15,726 bases of DNA from positions 1 to 15,726 of the forward strand of contig JANPGC010000172.1 of NCBI GenBank assembly GCA_031423755.1, written 5' to 3'. Origin of the DNA: JANMEX01 sp031423755 (lineage in GTDB: Bacteria > Pseudomonadota > Alphaproteobacteria > Rhizobiales > Rhizobiaceae). The notes under the pieces are model-generated. The model saw only the letters and a list, made by a program, of their open reading frames with translations. It was not told where the DNA came from and did no database searches. Positions 1 to 6,347 of this stretch are shown in pieces (the first letter of the stretch is position 1; the number at the start of each line of letters is the position of its first letter). The position numbers and the translations under genes are program-made.

Positions 1-92
1 CTCTGCGATCACGCTGTTCTGCGTGTCAGCGATCAGAATGGACCCGTTGTCACGTATCAAAATTCCGTAAGGAGAATTTAGCGGCTGTGTTG
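1..92 (-). pseudogene. NHL-repeat protein gene fragment, cut off by the insertion sequence
   Basis: Read on the minus strand from the insertion-sequence edge towards position 1, one frame stays open and encodes a segment beginning PLNSPYGILIRDNGSILIAD and continuing TQNSVIAE. The pattern P-x-G-I, then D-N-G-S-I-x-I-A-D-T-x-N-S-V-I, fits a single NHL repeat, a blade of a beta-propeller often found in secreted or periplasmic proteins. The frame continues beyond the left edge, so the 3' part lies outside the window. The 5' part is missing: upstream the frame runs into a stop inside the insertion-sequence terminal repeat, and the sequence on the other side of the element (1710-1778) has no continuation that I can see. 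I infer a gene truncated by the element. About 30 residues is little evidence, and two other frames are also open here. Confidence 0.45.
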
Positions 93-141
93 TGTAGCCG
101 CAAAGTTAGAATGTCCTGTTTCTGCAAAGTAAGAATGTCAC
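93..141 (+). repeat. Left terminal inverted repeat of the IS, with two tandem boxes
   Basis: This end holds two near-identical 16-base boxes, GCAAAGTTAGAATGTC at 100-115 and GCAAAGTAAGAATGTC at 124-139, with one mismatch and a 24-base period. They are probable transposase binding sites. The partner is the right end at 1660-1709. Confidence 0.7.
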
Positions 142-162
142 ACTTCCCGCGGTTCGTCGTGT

Positions 163-167
163 GGGAG
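163..167 (+). promoter_or_regulatory. Ribosome binding site deciding the transposase start
   Basis: GGGAG sits 7 bases before ATG 175. This favours that codon over the upstream TTG 169 and the downstream ATG 190. Confidence 0.5.
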
Positions 168-174
168 ATTGCAG

Positions 175-1635
175 ATGGGACTGATTGTGATGAGCGAGCG
201 CGATTTGCAGCGGATTGAGGTTTTGTCGAAGGTGACCGAAGGCCGAACGACCATTGCTTCTGCGGCACATGTTTTGGCGTTGAGCACGCGTCAGGTGCGC
301 CGCTTGCTGGATGTTTTCGAGGAGGTTGGCGCAGCTGCAATCCGTCACAAGTCGCGTGACCGGCCGTCGAACAATCGGATCAGCAATGGCGTGCGTGACT
401 ATGTGCTGACGCTTATACGGGAGTGCTATCTAGACTTCGGACCAACCTTGGCAGCTGAGAAGCTGGCCGAGAACCATGGCGTGGCAATTTCGCGCGAGAC
501 GCTGCGCAAATGGATGACGCAAGCGGGAATCTGGCTATCGCGCAAGCAGCGCCGGACTTTTCATCAGCCGCGTTTGCGACGCGAAGCCTATGGCGAGTTG
601 GTGCAGATCGATGGCTCGGAGCACCGCTGGTTTGAGGAGCGGAACGATCCCTGCTCTCTACTCGTCTTCATTGATGATGCGACAGGCAAGCTGATGCAGC
701 TTCGTTTCGTGCGCTCGGAAAGTGCCTTCACCTATTTTGAAGCTCTGGAGCTCTATCTAAAAGATCATGGTGCTCCTGTCGCATTTTATTCCGACAAGCA
801 TTCTGTCTTTCGGGTGGCGAAGAAGGATGCCAAAGGCGGTCAGGGCATGACGCAGTTCGGGCGTGCGCTTTGCGAGCTAAACATCGAGATTCTTTGCGCA
901 AATTCGAGTCAGGCCAAAGGCCGTGTCGAGCGGATGAACCGGACCTTGCAGGACAGGTTGGTGAAGGATTTGCGTCTGGCGGGCGTCAGCAGCATGGAGG
1001 ATGGCAATGCCTTTCTGCCTGGCTTCATGGAACGCCACAATGCGCGATTTGCTGTCACCCCTGCCCGATCCGATGACCTGCACCGACCGCTCAACATTGC
1101 GTCGGATGCATTGCGCGATGTTCTGTGCAAGCGTGAACAACGCTATGTCGGTGCGCAGCTGACATTTTCTTACGAGCGTCAACGCATCACGCTGGAAGAG
1201 AACGACGTGACGCGCGGGCTCGTTGGCCGATATGTCGAGACTTATGCCTTTCCAGATGGCCGTTTGGACGTGCGCTGGAAGGGCCATTGTCTGCCCTATC
1301 GCGTGTTTGACAAGGACCAACGCGTGACACACGCGGCCATAACCGAGAACAAACACCTGAGCGATGTGCTGGCTTACATCAAGGCGCGGCAGGATCAAAC
1401 TGCACCCCCATACGTCAAGACCAACAGCGAGAAGATGGGTTACAAGCCGCGGGGCCGAAAGCCGGGTCGCAGAACGGACTTCATCAATGACCCGCAGCTT
1501 AACGCCAGACGGCAGGAAGCGATTTCCCGCATCGAGGCGACTGAGCGAACACTCAAAACCAAGGTCGGGAGCTTCAACCCACCCGCCCCCGATCTGCCCT
1601 TGCAACCCCGACCAGCCGGTCAGCTCGGGGGCTGA
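175..1635 (+). CDS. ISNCY-family DDE transposase
   Basis: This transposase of about 486 residues catalyses movement of the surrounding insertion sequence. The N-terminal 120 residues carry a helix-turn-helix region (about 23-48, including LSTRQVRRLLDVFEE) and a second DNA-binding segment (about 70-120). The integrase-like core follows with candidate catalytic residues Asp146 (QIDGSEHRWFE), Asp207 (FYSDKHSVF) and Glu252 (KGRVERMNR), a D-60-D-44-E layout. The C-terminal third is basic, with a GRKPGRR stretch. I chose ATG 175 because GGGAG at 163-167 lies 7 bases upstream; TTG 169 and ATG 190 are in-frame alternatives. Length and catalytic triad look complete, with no frameshift. The family call is from memory of ISNCY/IS1202-type transposases that share the MSERD..RIEVL start and the QIDGS motif. 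Confidence 0.88.
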   Translation: MGLIVMSERDLQRIEVLSKVTEGRTTIASAAHVLALSTRQVRRLLDVFEEVGAAAIRHKSRDRPSNNRISNGVRDYVLTLIRECYLDFGPTLAAEKLAENHGVAISRETLRKWMTQAGIWLSRKQRRTFHQPRLRREAYGELVQIDGSEHRWFEERNDPCSLLVFIDDATGKLMQLRFVRSESAFTYFEALELYLKDHGAPVAFYSDKHSVFRVAKKDAKGGQGMTQFGRALCELNIEILCANSSQAKGRVERMNRTLQDRLVKDLRLAGVSSMEDGNAFLPGFMERHNARFAVTPARSDDLHRPLNIASDALRDVLCKREQRYVGAQLTFSYERQRITLEENDVTRGLVGRYVETYAFPDGRLDVRWKGHCLPYRVFDKDQRVTHAAITENKHLSDVLAYIKARQDQTAPPYVKTNSEKMGYKPRGRKPGRRTDFINDPQLNARRQEAISRIEATERTLKTKVGSFNPPAPDLPLQPRPAGQLGG

Positions 1636-1659
1636 TCATCGTGCCATGCAGGTATTGAA

Positions 1660-1709
1660 GTGACATTTCTACTTTGCACACAATCGGACTTTTTAACTTG
1701 GTCGCCACA
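1660..1709 (-). repeat. Right terminal inverted repeat of the IS, with two tandem boxes
   Basis: Read on the minus strand, this end mirrors the left one: an outer box CCAAGTTAAAAAGTCC (1686-1701) and an inner box GCAAAGTAGAAATGTC (1662-1677), again with a 24-base period. The outer box is more diverged than its left counterpart. Confidence 0.7.
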
Positions 1710-1746
1710 AGATATGCGCAGAGGCACGTCTTGTTTTGCAATTACC

Positions 1747-1779
1747 ATTGGTTCTGAAGACCAATTGCGTCAGCGCAAT
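1747..1779 (-). terminator. Two overlapping hairpins after denD, possible terminator
   Basis: Downstream of the denD stop codon, read on the minus strand, ATTGCG-CTGA-CGCAAT (1764-1779) is followed by ATTGGT-CTTCAGA-ACCAAT (1747-1765). The two stems share two bases, so they are alternatives or a stacked pair. There is no run of T after either, so a classical intrinsic terminator is not shown. The position between a gene end and a foreign insertion fits a transcript end or a processing site. Confidence 0.3.
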
Positions 1780-2759
1780 CAACCGGTGTCCCCGCTTTCA
1801 TCTAGGTGAGACCGGATGATGTCATCAAAATCCGCATCTGCCTTGAAGCCCAGTGCGGATGCCCGCACGGCGTTGAAATTGGATGGCCAGCCCGCGACGA
1901 TCCTCCGGATCGCTTCATCAGGCTCGTGGCGGATGAGTTTTGCCGCCTTATCGCCGGCTACGCGGCGCAGCGCTTCGATTTGCTCGCCGACCGTTGCGGA
2001 CAGTCCTGGCATCGTCAAATTGCGGCGCGGCCCAAGTGTCGCCGTGTCCAGCTGTGCCGCATTCAGCATGAAGCCGATGGCAGCGCGAGGGCTTGCAAAC
2101 CAGTGACGGACGCTCTCGTCCACCGGCAACACAGCTTCCTTGCCTGCTAGCGGCTCGCGCAGAATGTTCGAGAAGAAACCGGACGCTGCCTTGTTCGGTT
2201 TGCCCGGCCGGATGCAGATTGTCGGCAGCCGCAGGCCAATGCCTTCGAAAATGCCCTTGCGGGAATAGTCCGACAACAGGAGTTCGCATATCGCCTTTTG
2301 AGTTCCATAACTGGTAAGCGGCGTCGAGAAGAACTCGTCTTCGATCTTGTCCGGAAATGGCGCGCCAAACACGGCGATCGACGACGCGAGTATCACTCGT
2401 GGCACATATGGGCATTTGTTGCCTTCTAATCTGATTGCTTCAAACAGCTGCCGTGTGCCGTCAAGATTGATCCGGTAGCCCCTCTTGAAATCCGCTTCCG
2501 CTTCTCCCGAGACGATGGCAGCCAGATGGAAAATGATATCCGGGCGACGTTCCATGAGCTTTTCTGCAAAGCCCGCTGCAGAAAAATCACCTGAAACAAC
2601 ATGCGTTGCGTCCAGCATCCTTTGAGGCGCTGTCGCGTCGTCGATATCGACTAACGTCAAACGACCAACAGATATCCCCAAAGCGCCCTCATCTGCGGCC
2701 AAGTGCGCAGCGAGCTTCTTGCCCAACATGCCTGAGGCGCCCGTAATCATCACATGCAT
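1779..2759 (-). CDS. denD: D-erythronate dehydrogenase-like NAD-dependent epimerase/dehydratase
   Basis: This is a 326-residue extended short-chain dehydrogenase/reductase. Residues 1-14 hold the nucleotide-binding Rossmann motif (TGASGMLG at 7-14), with an acidic Asp near 38-40 suggesting NAD. The active site is recognisable as Ser126/127 (ASSIAVFG) and Tyr151-x3-Lys155 (YGTQK). Stretches such as HLAAIVSGEAEADF, RLPTICIRPGKPNKAASGFF and RRNLTMPGLSATVGEQ match what I recall of DenD, which oxidises D-erythronate to 2-oxo-tetronate in four-carbon acid-sugar catabolism. ATG 2759 has AAGGA 7 bases upstream (2767-2771). The kinase and other partners usual for that pathway are not in the window, so the physiological substrate is inferred. 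It is divergent from mazG and is followed by the insertion sequence. Confidence 0.75.
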   Translation of the reverse strand: MHVMITGASGMLGKKLAAHLAADEGALGISVGRLTLVDIDDATAPQRMLDATHVVSGDFSAAGFAEKLMERRPDIIFHLAAIVSGEAEADFKRGYRINLDGTRQLFEAIRLEGNKCPYVPRVILASSIAVFGAPFPDKIEDEFFSTPLTSYGTQKAICELLLSDYSRKGIFEGIGLRLPTICIRPGKPNKAASGFFSNILREPLAGKEAVLPVDESVRHWFASPRAAIGFMLNAAQLDTATLGPRRNLTMPGLSATVGEQIEALRRVAGDKAAKLIRHEPDEAIRRIVAGWPSNFNAVRASALGFKADADFDDIIRSHLDESGDTG

Positions 2760-2766
2760 TTGGCAA

Positions 2767-2771
2767 TCCTT
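2767..2771 (-). promoter_or_regulatory. Ribosome binding site of denD
   Basis: Minus-strand AAGGA lies 7 bases before the ATG at 2757-2759 and supports that start. Confidence 0.55.
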
Positions 2772-2858
2772 GTGGAAACTTCATCGATTGGCCTTGAGGC
2801 TAATGCAGCTTGCTGCGCTAAGTTGAGTTTGCCAACCCCAAATGTCAGGCGCTGTTTC

Positions 2859-3683
2859 ATGACCCCTTCCCGCGACATCAACAGACTTCTGGAAATCATG
2901 GCCGCACTGCGCGATCCAAAGACCGGTTGCCCGTGGGATGTCGTGCAGAGCTTTGAGACGATCATACCTTATACAATTGAAGAGGCGTACGAAGTCGCAG
3001 AAGCCATCAGCCGCAACGACATGGTGGATTTGTCTGAAGAGCTTGGCGACCTGCTTTTGCAGGTGGTGTTTCACGCCCGTATGGCCGAAGAGGCGGGCAG
3101 CTTTGATTTTGGAGGCGTAGTGGAAGCGATCACCACAAAAATGATCCGCCGCCATCCTCACGTCTTTGGCGACGCTGAGGCCCGTTCATCGGGCATGGCA
3201 AAGGGCATGTGGAACAAGATCAAGGCCGAGGAGAAGGCCGAGCGGCTGGCCAAGCGAAAGGCAGTTGGCCTCGCCACTGGGGAGGTGATCCGCCACCTTG
3301 ATGCAGTACCAGCCGCGCTTCCGCCGGTTCTTCAATCCGTCAAGCTTCAGGAACAGGCCGCGCGTGTGGGGTTTGATTGGGCCGAGCCTGCGCCCATTCT
3401 CGACAAGATCGAAGAAGAGTGCGGCGAGCTTCGTGAAGCGATTGAAGACGGCGGAAAGGACCGGGTTTTTGAAGAATATGGTGACATCCTGTTTGCCATG
3501 ATGAACCTTGGAAGGCGCCTCGGCATTGACCCGGAAAGCGCGCTGCGCTCCACCAATCTGAAATTCCGCAGACGCTTCGCCCATGTTGAGGACGGGCTGG
3601 CACAGGCAGGTGTTGCGCTTGGCAGCGCCGACCTTGAAGCCATGGAGTCGCTCTGGCAGAGCGCAAAAACTCTGCCGCGTTAA
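2859..3683 (+). CDS. mazG: Nucleoside triphosphate pyrophosphohydrolase MazG
   Basis: This cytoplasmic enzyme hydrolyses (d)NTPs to the monophosphate and pyrophosphate, and in bacteria is linked to removal of damaged nucleotides and to lowering ppGpp. The 274-residue protein has the two tandem MazG domains of the long form. The first has CPWD (24-27), EEAYEV (41-46) and EELGD (60-64). The second has EEECGELREA (185-194) and EEYGDIL (205-211). The acidic pairs are the magnesium ligands of the family. The frame is open upstream to 2754, but I chose ATG 2859 (MTPSRDI) because the extra 35 residues are not MazG-like and would overlap the divergent denD start. The ribosome site is weak (TCAGG near 2845-2849). 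The gene ends on the hflX stop codon, convergently. Confidence 0.93.
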   Translation: MTPSRDINRLLEIMAALRDPKTGCPWDVVQSFETIIPYTIEEAYEVAEAISRNDMVDLSEELGDLLLQVVFHARMAEEAGSFDFGGVVEAITTKMIRRHPHVFGDAEARSSGMAKGMWNKIKAEEKAERLAKRKAVGLATGEVIRHLDAVPAALPPVLQSVKLQEQAARVGFDWAEPAPILDKIEEECGELREAIEDGGKDRVFEEYGDILFAMMNLGRRLGIDPESALRSTNLKFRRRFAHVEDGLAQAGVALGSADLEAMESLWQSAKTLPR

Positions 3684-5083
3684 TAATCGGGACTGGGTTT
3701 CGCAGTTTTGCCGAGCCGATGGTCAAGTTCCATGCGGGTCTGCGGACTCATTCTTACTGTCAAGTTGACGCCGCCATCCTCGCGGTCCTCGCGTACCAAG
3801 ACTGCACCGTTCCGGTATATCCAGTCCAAATTGGCCAAGAGACCTGCTGGAACAATACAATCGATGATTTCGGCCTTGCCTTCGAGATGCTCTTCAATTG
3901 TCAAGAACAGCGCTTCAACCCCCTCTCCTGTCAACGCCGAAGCTGGCAATTGTGCCGGGCCAACACCTTCGTGCCGGGTGAGGCTTGCGATGGAATCACG
4001 CTCTTCTGACGCGAGAAGATCCATCTTGTTCCAGACTTCGATCAATTTTGACGCGTCTTTCGGATCGATTCCCAGACTGCGTAATATCGTCTCAACATCC
4101 TGCGATTGCGCGCTTGTGTCCGGATCCGCGATATCGCGCACGTGAACCACCAAGTCCGCCTCAACCACCTCTTCAAGCGTCGCACGGAATGCCGCAACCA
4201 GGTGCGTTGGCAGATTGGATATGAAGCCGACTGTGTCAGACAAAATTGCCAGTCCACCGCGCGGCAGCGACAACCTGCGCAAAGTCGGATCGAGCGTGGC
4301 GAAAAGCATGTCCGCAGCCATAACGTCAGCGCCAGTCATGCGGTTGAACAACGTTGATTTGCCAGCGTTCGTGTAGCCAACGAGTGCGACCACCGGATAT
4401 GGCACCTTCTGGCGCTTGGCGCGGTGCAGTTTCCGTGTTTGGGTGACTTGCGACAACTCAGCTTTCAGCCGGTCAATCTTGTCCTGCAGCAGGCGTCTGT
4501 CAGATTCGATCTGCGTTTCACCCGGCCCGCCCATGAAGCCACCGCCGCCGCGCTGGCGTTCCAAATGGGTCCAACTGCGAACCAGCCTGCCCTTTTGATA
4601 GGTCAGGTGTGCAAGTTCGACCTGCAGAACACCTTCGCGGGTTTTCGCCCTTCGGCCGAAAATTTCAAGGATCAGACCTGTCCGGTCGATGACCTTGATC
4701 TTCCACGCCCGCTCCAGATTGCGCTGCTGCACAGGCGTCAAGGGATGGTCGACAATGACCAGTCCGATCTCCTGCGCCTCTATCACGCCAGCAATGGTTT
4801 CAACCGAGCCTTCGCCCAGCAAGGTTGCAGGTTTTGGGCGCTGGACGTTGATCACAGCTTTGTGAAGAACGTCCAGTTCAATGGCCAACGCAAGGCCAAC
4901 CGCCTCTTCCATCCGCGAAGCAGCACTTCGCTGGGCGGCGTTGCCAGCTCTTGCGTCTGCCAATTCCATAGAAAAACGCGCCGGCAACACCGGCACGATG
5001 ACCGCTGCCCGCATCGCCTGGTCAGTTGATGATTTCAAGACCACTCCCTTGGAGCGTGCCGACAATGCCCGTTCTATATCCAA
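3680..5083 (-). CDS. hflX: Ribosome-associated GTPase HflX
   Basis: HflX is a translational GTPase that binds the 50S subunit and can split stalled or hibernating ribosomes. The 467-residue reading has the N-terminal HflX domain (about 25-175), the glycine-rich linker GGGGFMGGPGETQIE (179-193), and a GTPase domain with G1 GYTNAGKS (236-243), G2 in ATLDPT (262-267), G3 DTVGF (283-287) and G4 NKMD (352-355). The start is uncertain. TTG 5083 directly follows the hfq stop, giving TGATTG and possible translational coupling. TTG 5038 (residue 16) has a much stronger site, AAGGGAG at 5044-5050, 5 bases upstream. ATG 5014 (residue 24) is a third option. It is the last gene of the minus-strand run, and its stop codon overlaps that of mazG. 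Confidence 0.95.
   Translation of the reverse strand: MDIERALSARSKGVVLKSSTDQAMRAAVIVPVLPARFSMELADARAGNAAQRSAASRMEEAVGLALAIELDVLHKAVINVQRPKPATLLGEGSVETIAGVIEAQEIGLVIVDHPLTPVQQRNLERAWKIKVIDRTGLILEIFGRRAKTREGVLQVELAHLTYQKGRLVRSWTHLERQRGGGGFMGGPGETQIESDRRLLQDKIDRLKAELSQVTQTRKLHRAKRQKVPYPVVALVGYTNAGKSTLFNRMTGADVMAADMLFATLDPTLRRLSLPRGGLAILSDTVGFISNLPTHLVAAFRATLEEVVEADLVVHVRDIADPDTSAQSQDVETILRSLGIDPKDASKLIEVWNKMDLLASEERDSIASLTRHEGVGPAQLPASALTGEGVEALFLTIEEHLEGKAEIIDCIVPAGLLANLDWIYRNGAVLVREDREDGGVNLTVRMSPQTRMELDHRLGKTAKPSPDY
5044..5050 (-). promoter_or_regulatory. Strong internal ribosome binding site near the hflX start
   Basis: Minus-strand AAGGGAG is 5 bases before TTG 5036-5038 and is the best Shine-Dalgarno match near the start of hflX. 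If used, HflX is 15 residues shorter than the longest reading. Confidence 0.4.
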
Positions 5084-5320
5084 TCAGGCTTCTTCGCCTT
5101 CGAACATCTGAACCGGCTGACTGGGCATTATTGTCGAGATTGCGTGCTTGTAAACAAGCTGCGAATGTCCGTCACGGCGCAGCAAGACACAAAAATTGTC
5201 AAATGAAGTAACGACGCCTGTCAGTTTTACCCCGTTAACCAGGAAAATGGTCAACGAGTTCTTCTGCTTGCGCACTGAATTCAGGAAAAGGTCCTGAAGG
5301 TTTTGTGACTTTTCGGCCAT
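5084..5320 (-). CDS. hfq: RNA chaperone Hfq
   Basis: Hfq is a hexameric Sm-like protein that binds sRNAs and mRNAs and promotes their pairing. The 78-residue protein has Sm1 (about 9-47: LQDLFLNSVRK, then LVNGVKLTGVVTSFDNF) and the Sm2 signature YKHAIST (57-63). This matches the compact alphaproteobacterial form without a long acidic tail. Gln9, Phe40 and Tyr57-Lys58-His59 correspond to proximal-face RNA-binding residues of the family. ATG 5320 has GGAAAA (5326-5331) upstream; the frame is open further, but those residues are not Hfq-like. It lies between dat and hflX, and hfq-hflX adjacency is widely conserved. The 131-base leader contains nested inverted repeats. Confidence 0.97.
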   Translation of the reverse strand: MAEKSQNLQDLFLNSVRKQKNSLTIFLVNGVKLTGVVTSFDNFCVLLRRDGHSQLVYKHAISTIMPSQPVQMFEGEEA

Positions 5321-5340
5321 GTGTGTTTTCCGATGTCCCT

Positions 5341-5413
5341 GATTTTCTTTTGGTAATGCCACCCCGCGGCCACACCCTGTCAAGACACTTTTGAAGTGTC
5401 CCAAAGAGAAAAT
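5341..5413 (-). promoter_or_regulatory. Structured region upstream of hfq with a possible promoter
   Basis: A perfect 7-bp stem with a 3-base loop, GACACTT-TTG-AAGTGTC (5384-5400), is enclosed by longer complementary arms, ATTTTCTTTTGG (from about 5342) and CCAAAGAGAAAAT (about 5401-5413). On the minus strand the inner palindrome abuts TTGACA (5378-5383), a perfect -35 hexamer, but no good -10 lies 16-19 bases downstream. The region could be an hfq promoter with operator, or a leader structure in the dat-hfq mRNA. Hfq is known to autoregulate in some bacteria; a role here is inference. Confidence 0.4.
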
Positions 5414-5414
5414 T

Positions 5415-5442
5415 ACCAGAAGTTGTCACCCCTACCCCACAA
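5415..5442 (-). terminator. Possible weak terminator after dat
   Basis: Minus-strand GAGTTGT, a G-rich 12-base loop, then ACAACTT form a 7-bp stem (one G-T pair) shortly after the dat stop codon. TGGTAATTTTCTCTTT follows, a broken T-rich tract. Stability is modest, so some read-through into hfq is expected. Confidence 0.25.
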
Positions 5443-5451
5443 CTCCCGATA

Positions 5452-6315
5452 TCAGGCAAGTGTCTTTTCCGCAACGGCAAAAAACGCCTCGCGCAACTGC
5501 GGCGCAATCATTCCAGGATGACCGTTTCCAATCGGCTGTCCGTCCAGTTGCACCACGGGCATTACAAGCGTCGTCGCAGCCGTTATGAAAACTTCCCTTG
5601 CGTTCTTTGCTTCATCCACCGTAAACGCGCGCTCCTCGACTGTCAGACCAAGTTTAGATGCAACCTCGATGACCGTCGTCCGGGTTACACCGCGCAATAT
5701 TCCATGCTCTGCCGGGCGCGTGACAAGTTTGCCATCCTTGGAAACGATCCAGGCATTTGTTGCCGCGCCCTCTTTGACAAACCCCGCCTCATCGACAAAC
5801 AACGCCTCTTGGGCACCCTGTCGTTTGGCGGCTTCGCGTGCGAGCACATTGGGCAACAGGCCGATGGTCTTGATGTCAACGCGATCCCAGCGGTTCTCCG
5901 GGACGGTGATCACGGAAATGCCCGAAGCAGCGCGCTTTTCGGCGGCGTCACGGCTGATCGACTTTGCCGTGATGACGATTGACGAGGACACTCTGTCTGC
6001 AGGGAACACGTGGTCGCGCTTGGCGACGCCGCGCGTCACTTGCAGATAATACATCCCGTTGTACACGTGATTGCGCCGCACCGTTTCCCGGATCACGGCT
6101 ACGAGTGCCTTCCGCGACATTGGCCATTTCATTTCCAGCTCACGGAGCGAGCGATCCAGCCGGTCAAGATGGCGGGTCAGATCGACGATATAGCCACACC
6201 TGACCTCACAAACCTCATAGACACCATCTGCAAACTGATAGCCGCGGTCTTCAACGTGAACAGCGGCGTCGGCGTGGCGGACGTATCGTCCGTTTACGTA
6301 GGCAATGCGAGACAA
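5452..6315 (-). CDS. dat: D-amino-acid aminotransferase (class IV PLP aminotransferase)
   Basis: This 287-residue fold-type IV PLP enzyme interconverts D-alanine/2-oxo acids with D-glutamate/pyruvate-type pairs, supplying D-amino acids for the cell wall. Features in order: the start AYVNGRYV, EDRGYQFADGVYEV (22-35), RHLDRLDRSLREL (48-60), catalytic Lys149 in DIKTIGLLPNVLARE, and Glu182 with the GAATNAWIV loop that holds the PLP ring nitrogen and phosphate. The D-specific reading rests on IKT..LLPNVLA, which resembles Bacillus D-alanine aminotransferase; a branched-chain or aminodeoxychorismate-lyase-like activity cannot be excluded. The start is TTG 6315, supported by AAGGGG 7 bases upstream and the absence of an ATG nearby. 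It sits between ntrX (32-base gap) and hfq. Confidence 0.88.
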   Translation of the reverse strand: MSRIAYVNGRYVRHADAAVHVEDRGYQFADGVYEVCEVRCGYIVDLTRHLDRLDRSLRELEMKWPMSRKALVAVIRETVRRNHVYNGMYYLQVTRGVAKRDHVFPADRVSSSIVITAKSISRDAAEKRAASGISVITVPENRWDRVDIKTIGLLPNVLAREAAKRQGAQEALFVDEAGFVKEGAATNAWIVSKDGKLVTRPAEHGILRGVTRTTVIEVASKLGLTVEERAFTVDEAKNAREVFITAATTLVMPVVQLDGQPIGNGHPGMIAPQLREAFFAVAEKTLA

Positions 6316-6322
6316 ATGTGAT

Positions 6323-6328
6323 CCCCTT
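6323..6328 (-). promoter_or_regulatory. Ribosome binding site deciding the TTG start of dat
   Basis: Minus-strand AAGGGG, 7 bases before TTG 6313-6315. Its quality makes the TTG start convincing. Confidence 0.65.
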
Positions 6329-6347
6329 ACTAGAGTTCCAGGTGACG

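Larger units (their letters stand above)
93..1709 (+). mobile_element. ISNCY (IS1202-like) insertion sequence
   Basis: A single transposase gene lies between imperfect terminal inverted repeats of about 50 bp (93-141 and 1660-1709), giving an element of about 1.6 kb, a usual size for this group. Aligning the left end with the reverse complement of the right end gives about 37 matches in 50 positions with one gap, and the innermost part (GCAAAGTA..AATGTCAC) is best conserved. The exact outer ends are uncertain by a few bases: TGT also occurs at 86, 88 and 91 on the left. No target-site duplication is visible up to about 30 bp outside either end. The element separates an NHL-repeat fragment from the end of denD. 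The transposase frame is intact, so the element may be active. Confidence 0.8.

Noticed and set aside
81..101. GCGGCT..AGCCGC inverted repeat with a 9-base loop spanning the left IS junction
   Set aside because: Only 6 bp, and it straddles the point where the alignment of the two ends starts, so it is probably chance. It may still mean that the true end is a few bases further left.
877..1605. Long minus-strand open frame of 242 codons inside the transposase gene
   Set aside because: It lies wholly antisense to a complete DDE transposase with intact catalytic residues, has no recognisable domain, and is explained by codon bias of the plus strand.
2803..2814. GCAGC-TT-GCTGC palindrome between denD and mazG
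   Set aside because: Five-base arms are expected by chance at this length, and no promoter elements are clearly placed around it.
2754..2858. Upstream extension of the mazG frame
   Set aside because: The 35 extra residues are not MazG-like and would overlap the divergent denD start; MTPSRDI at 2859 fits the family.
4424..5029. Plus-strand open frame of 201 codons opposite hflX
   Set aside because: A shadow of the hflX reading frame. HflX has all GTPase motifs in the minus frame, and the plus frame resembles no family.
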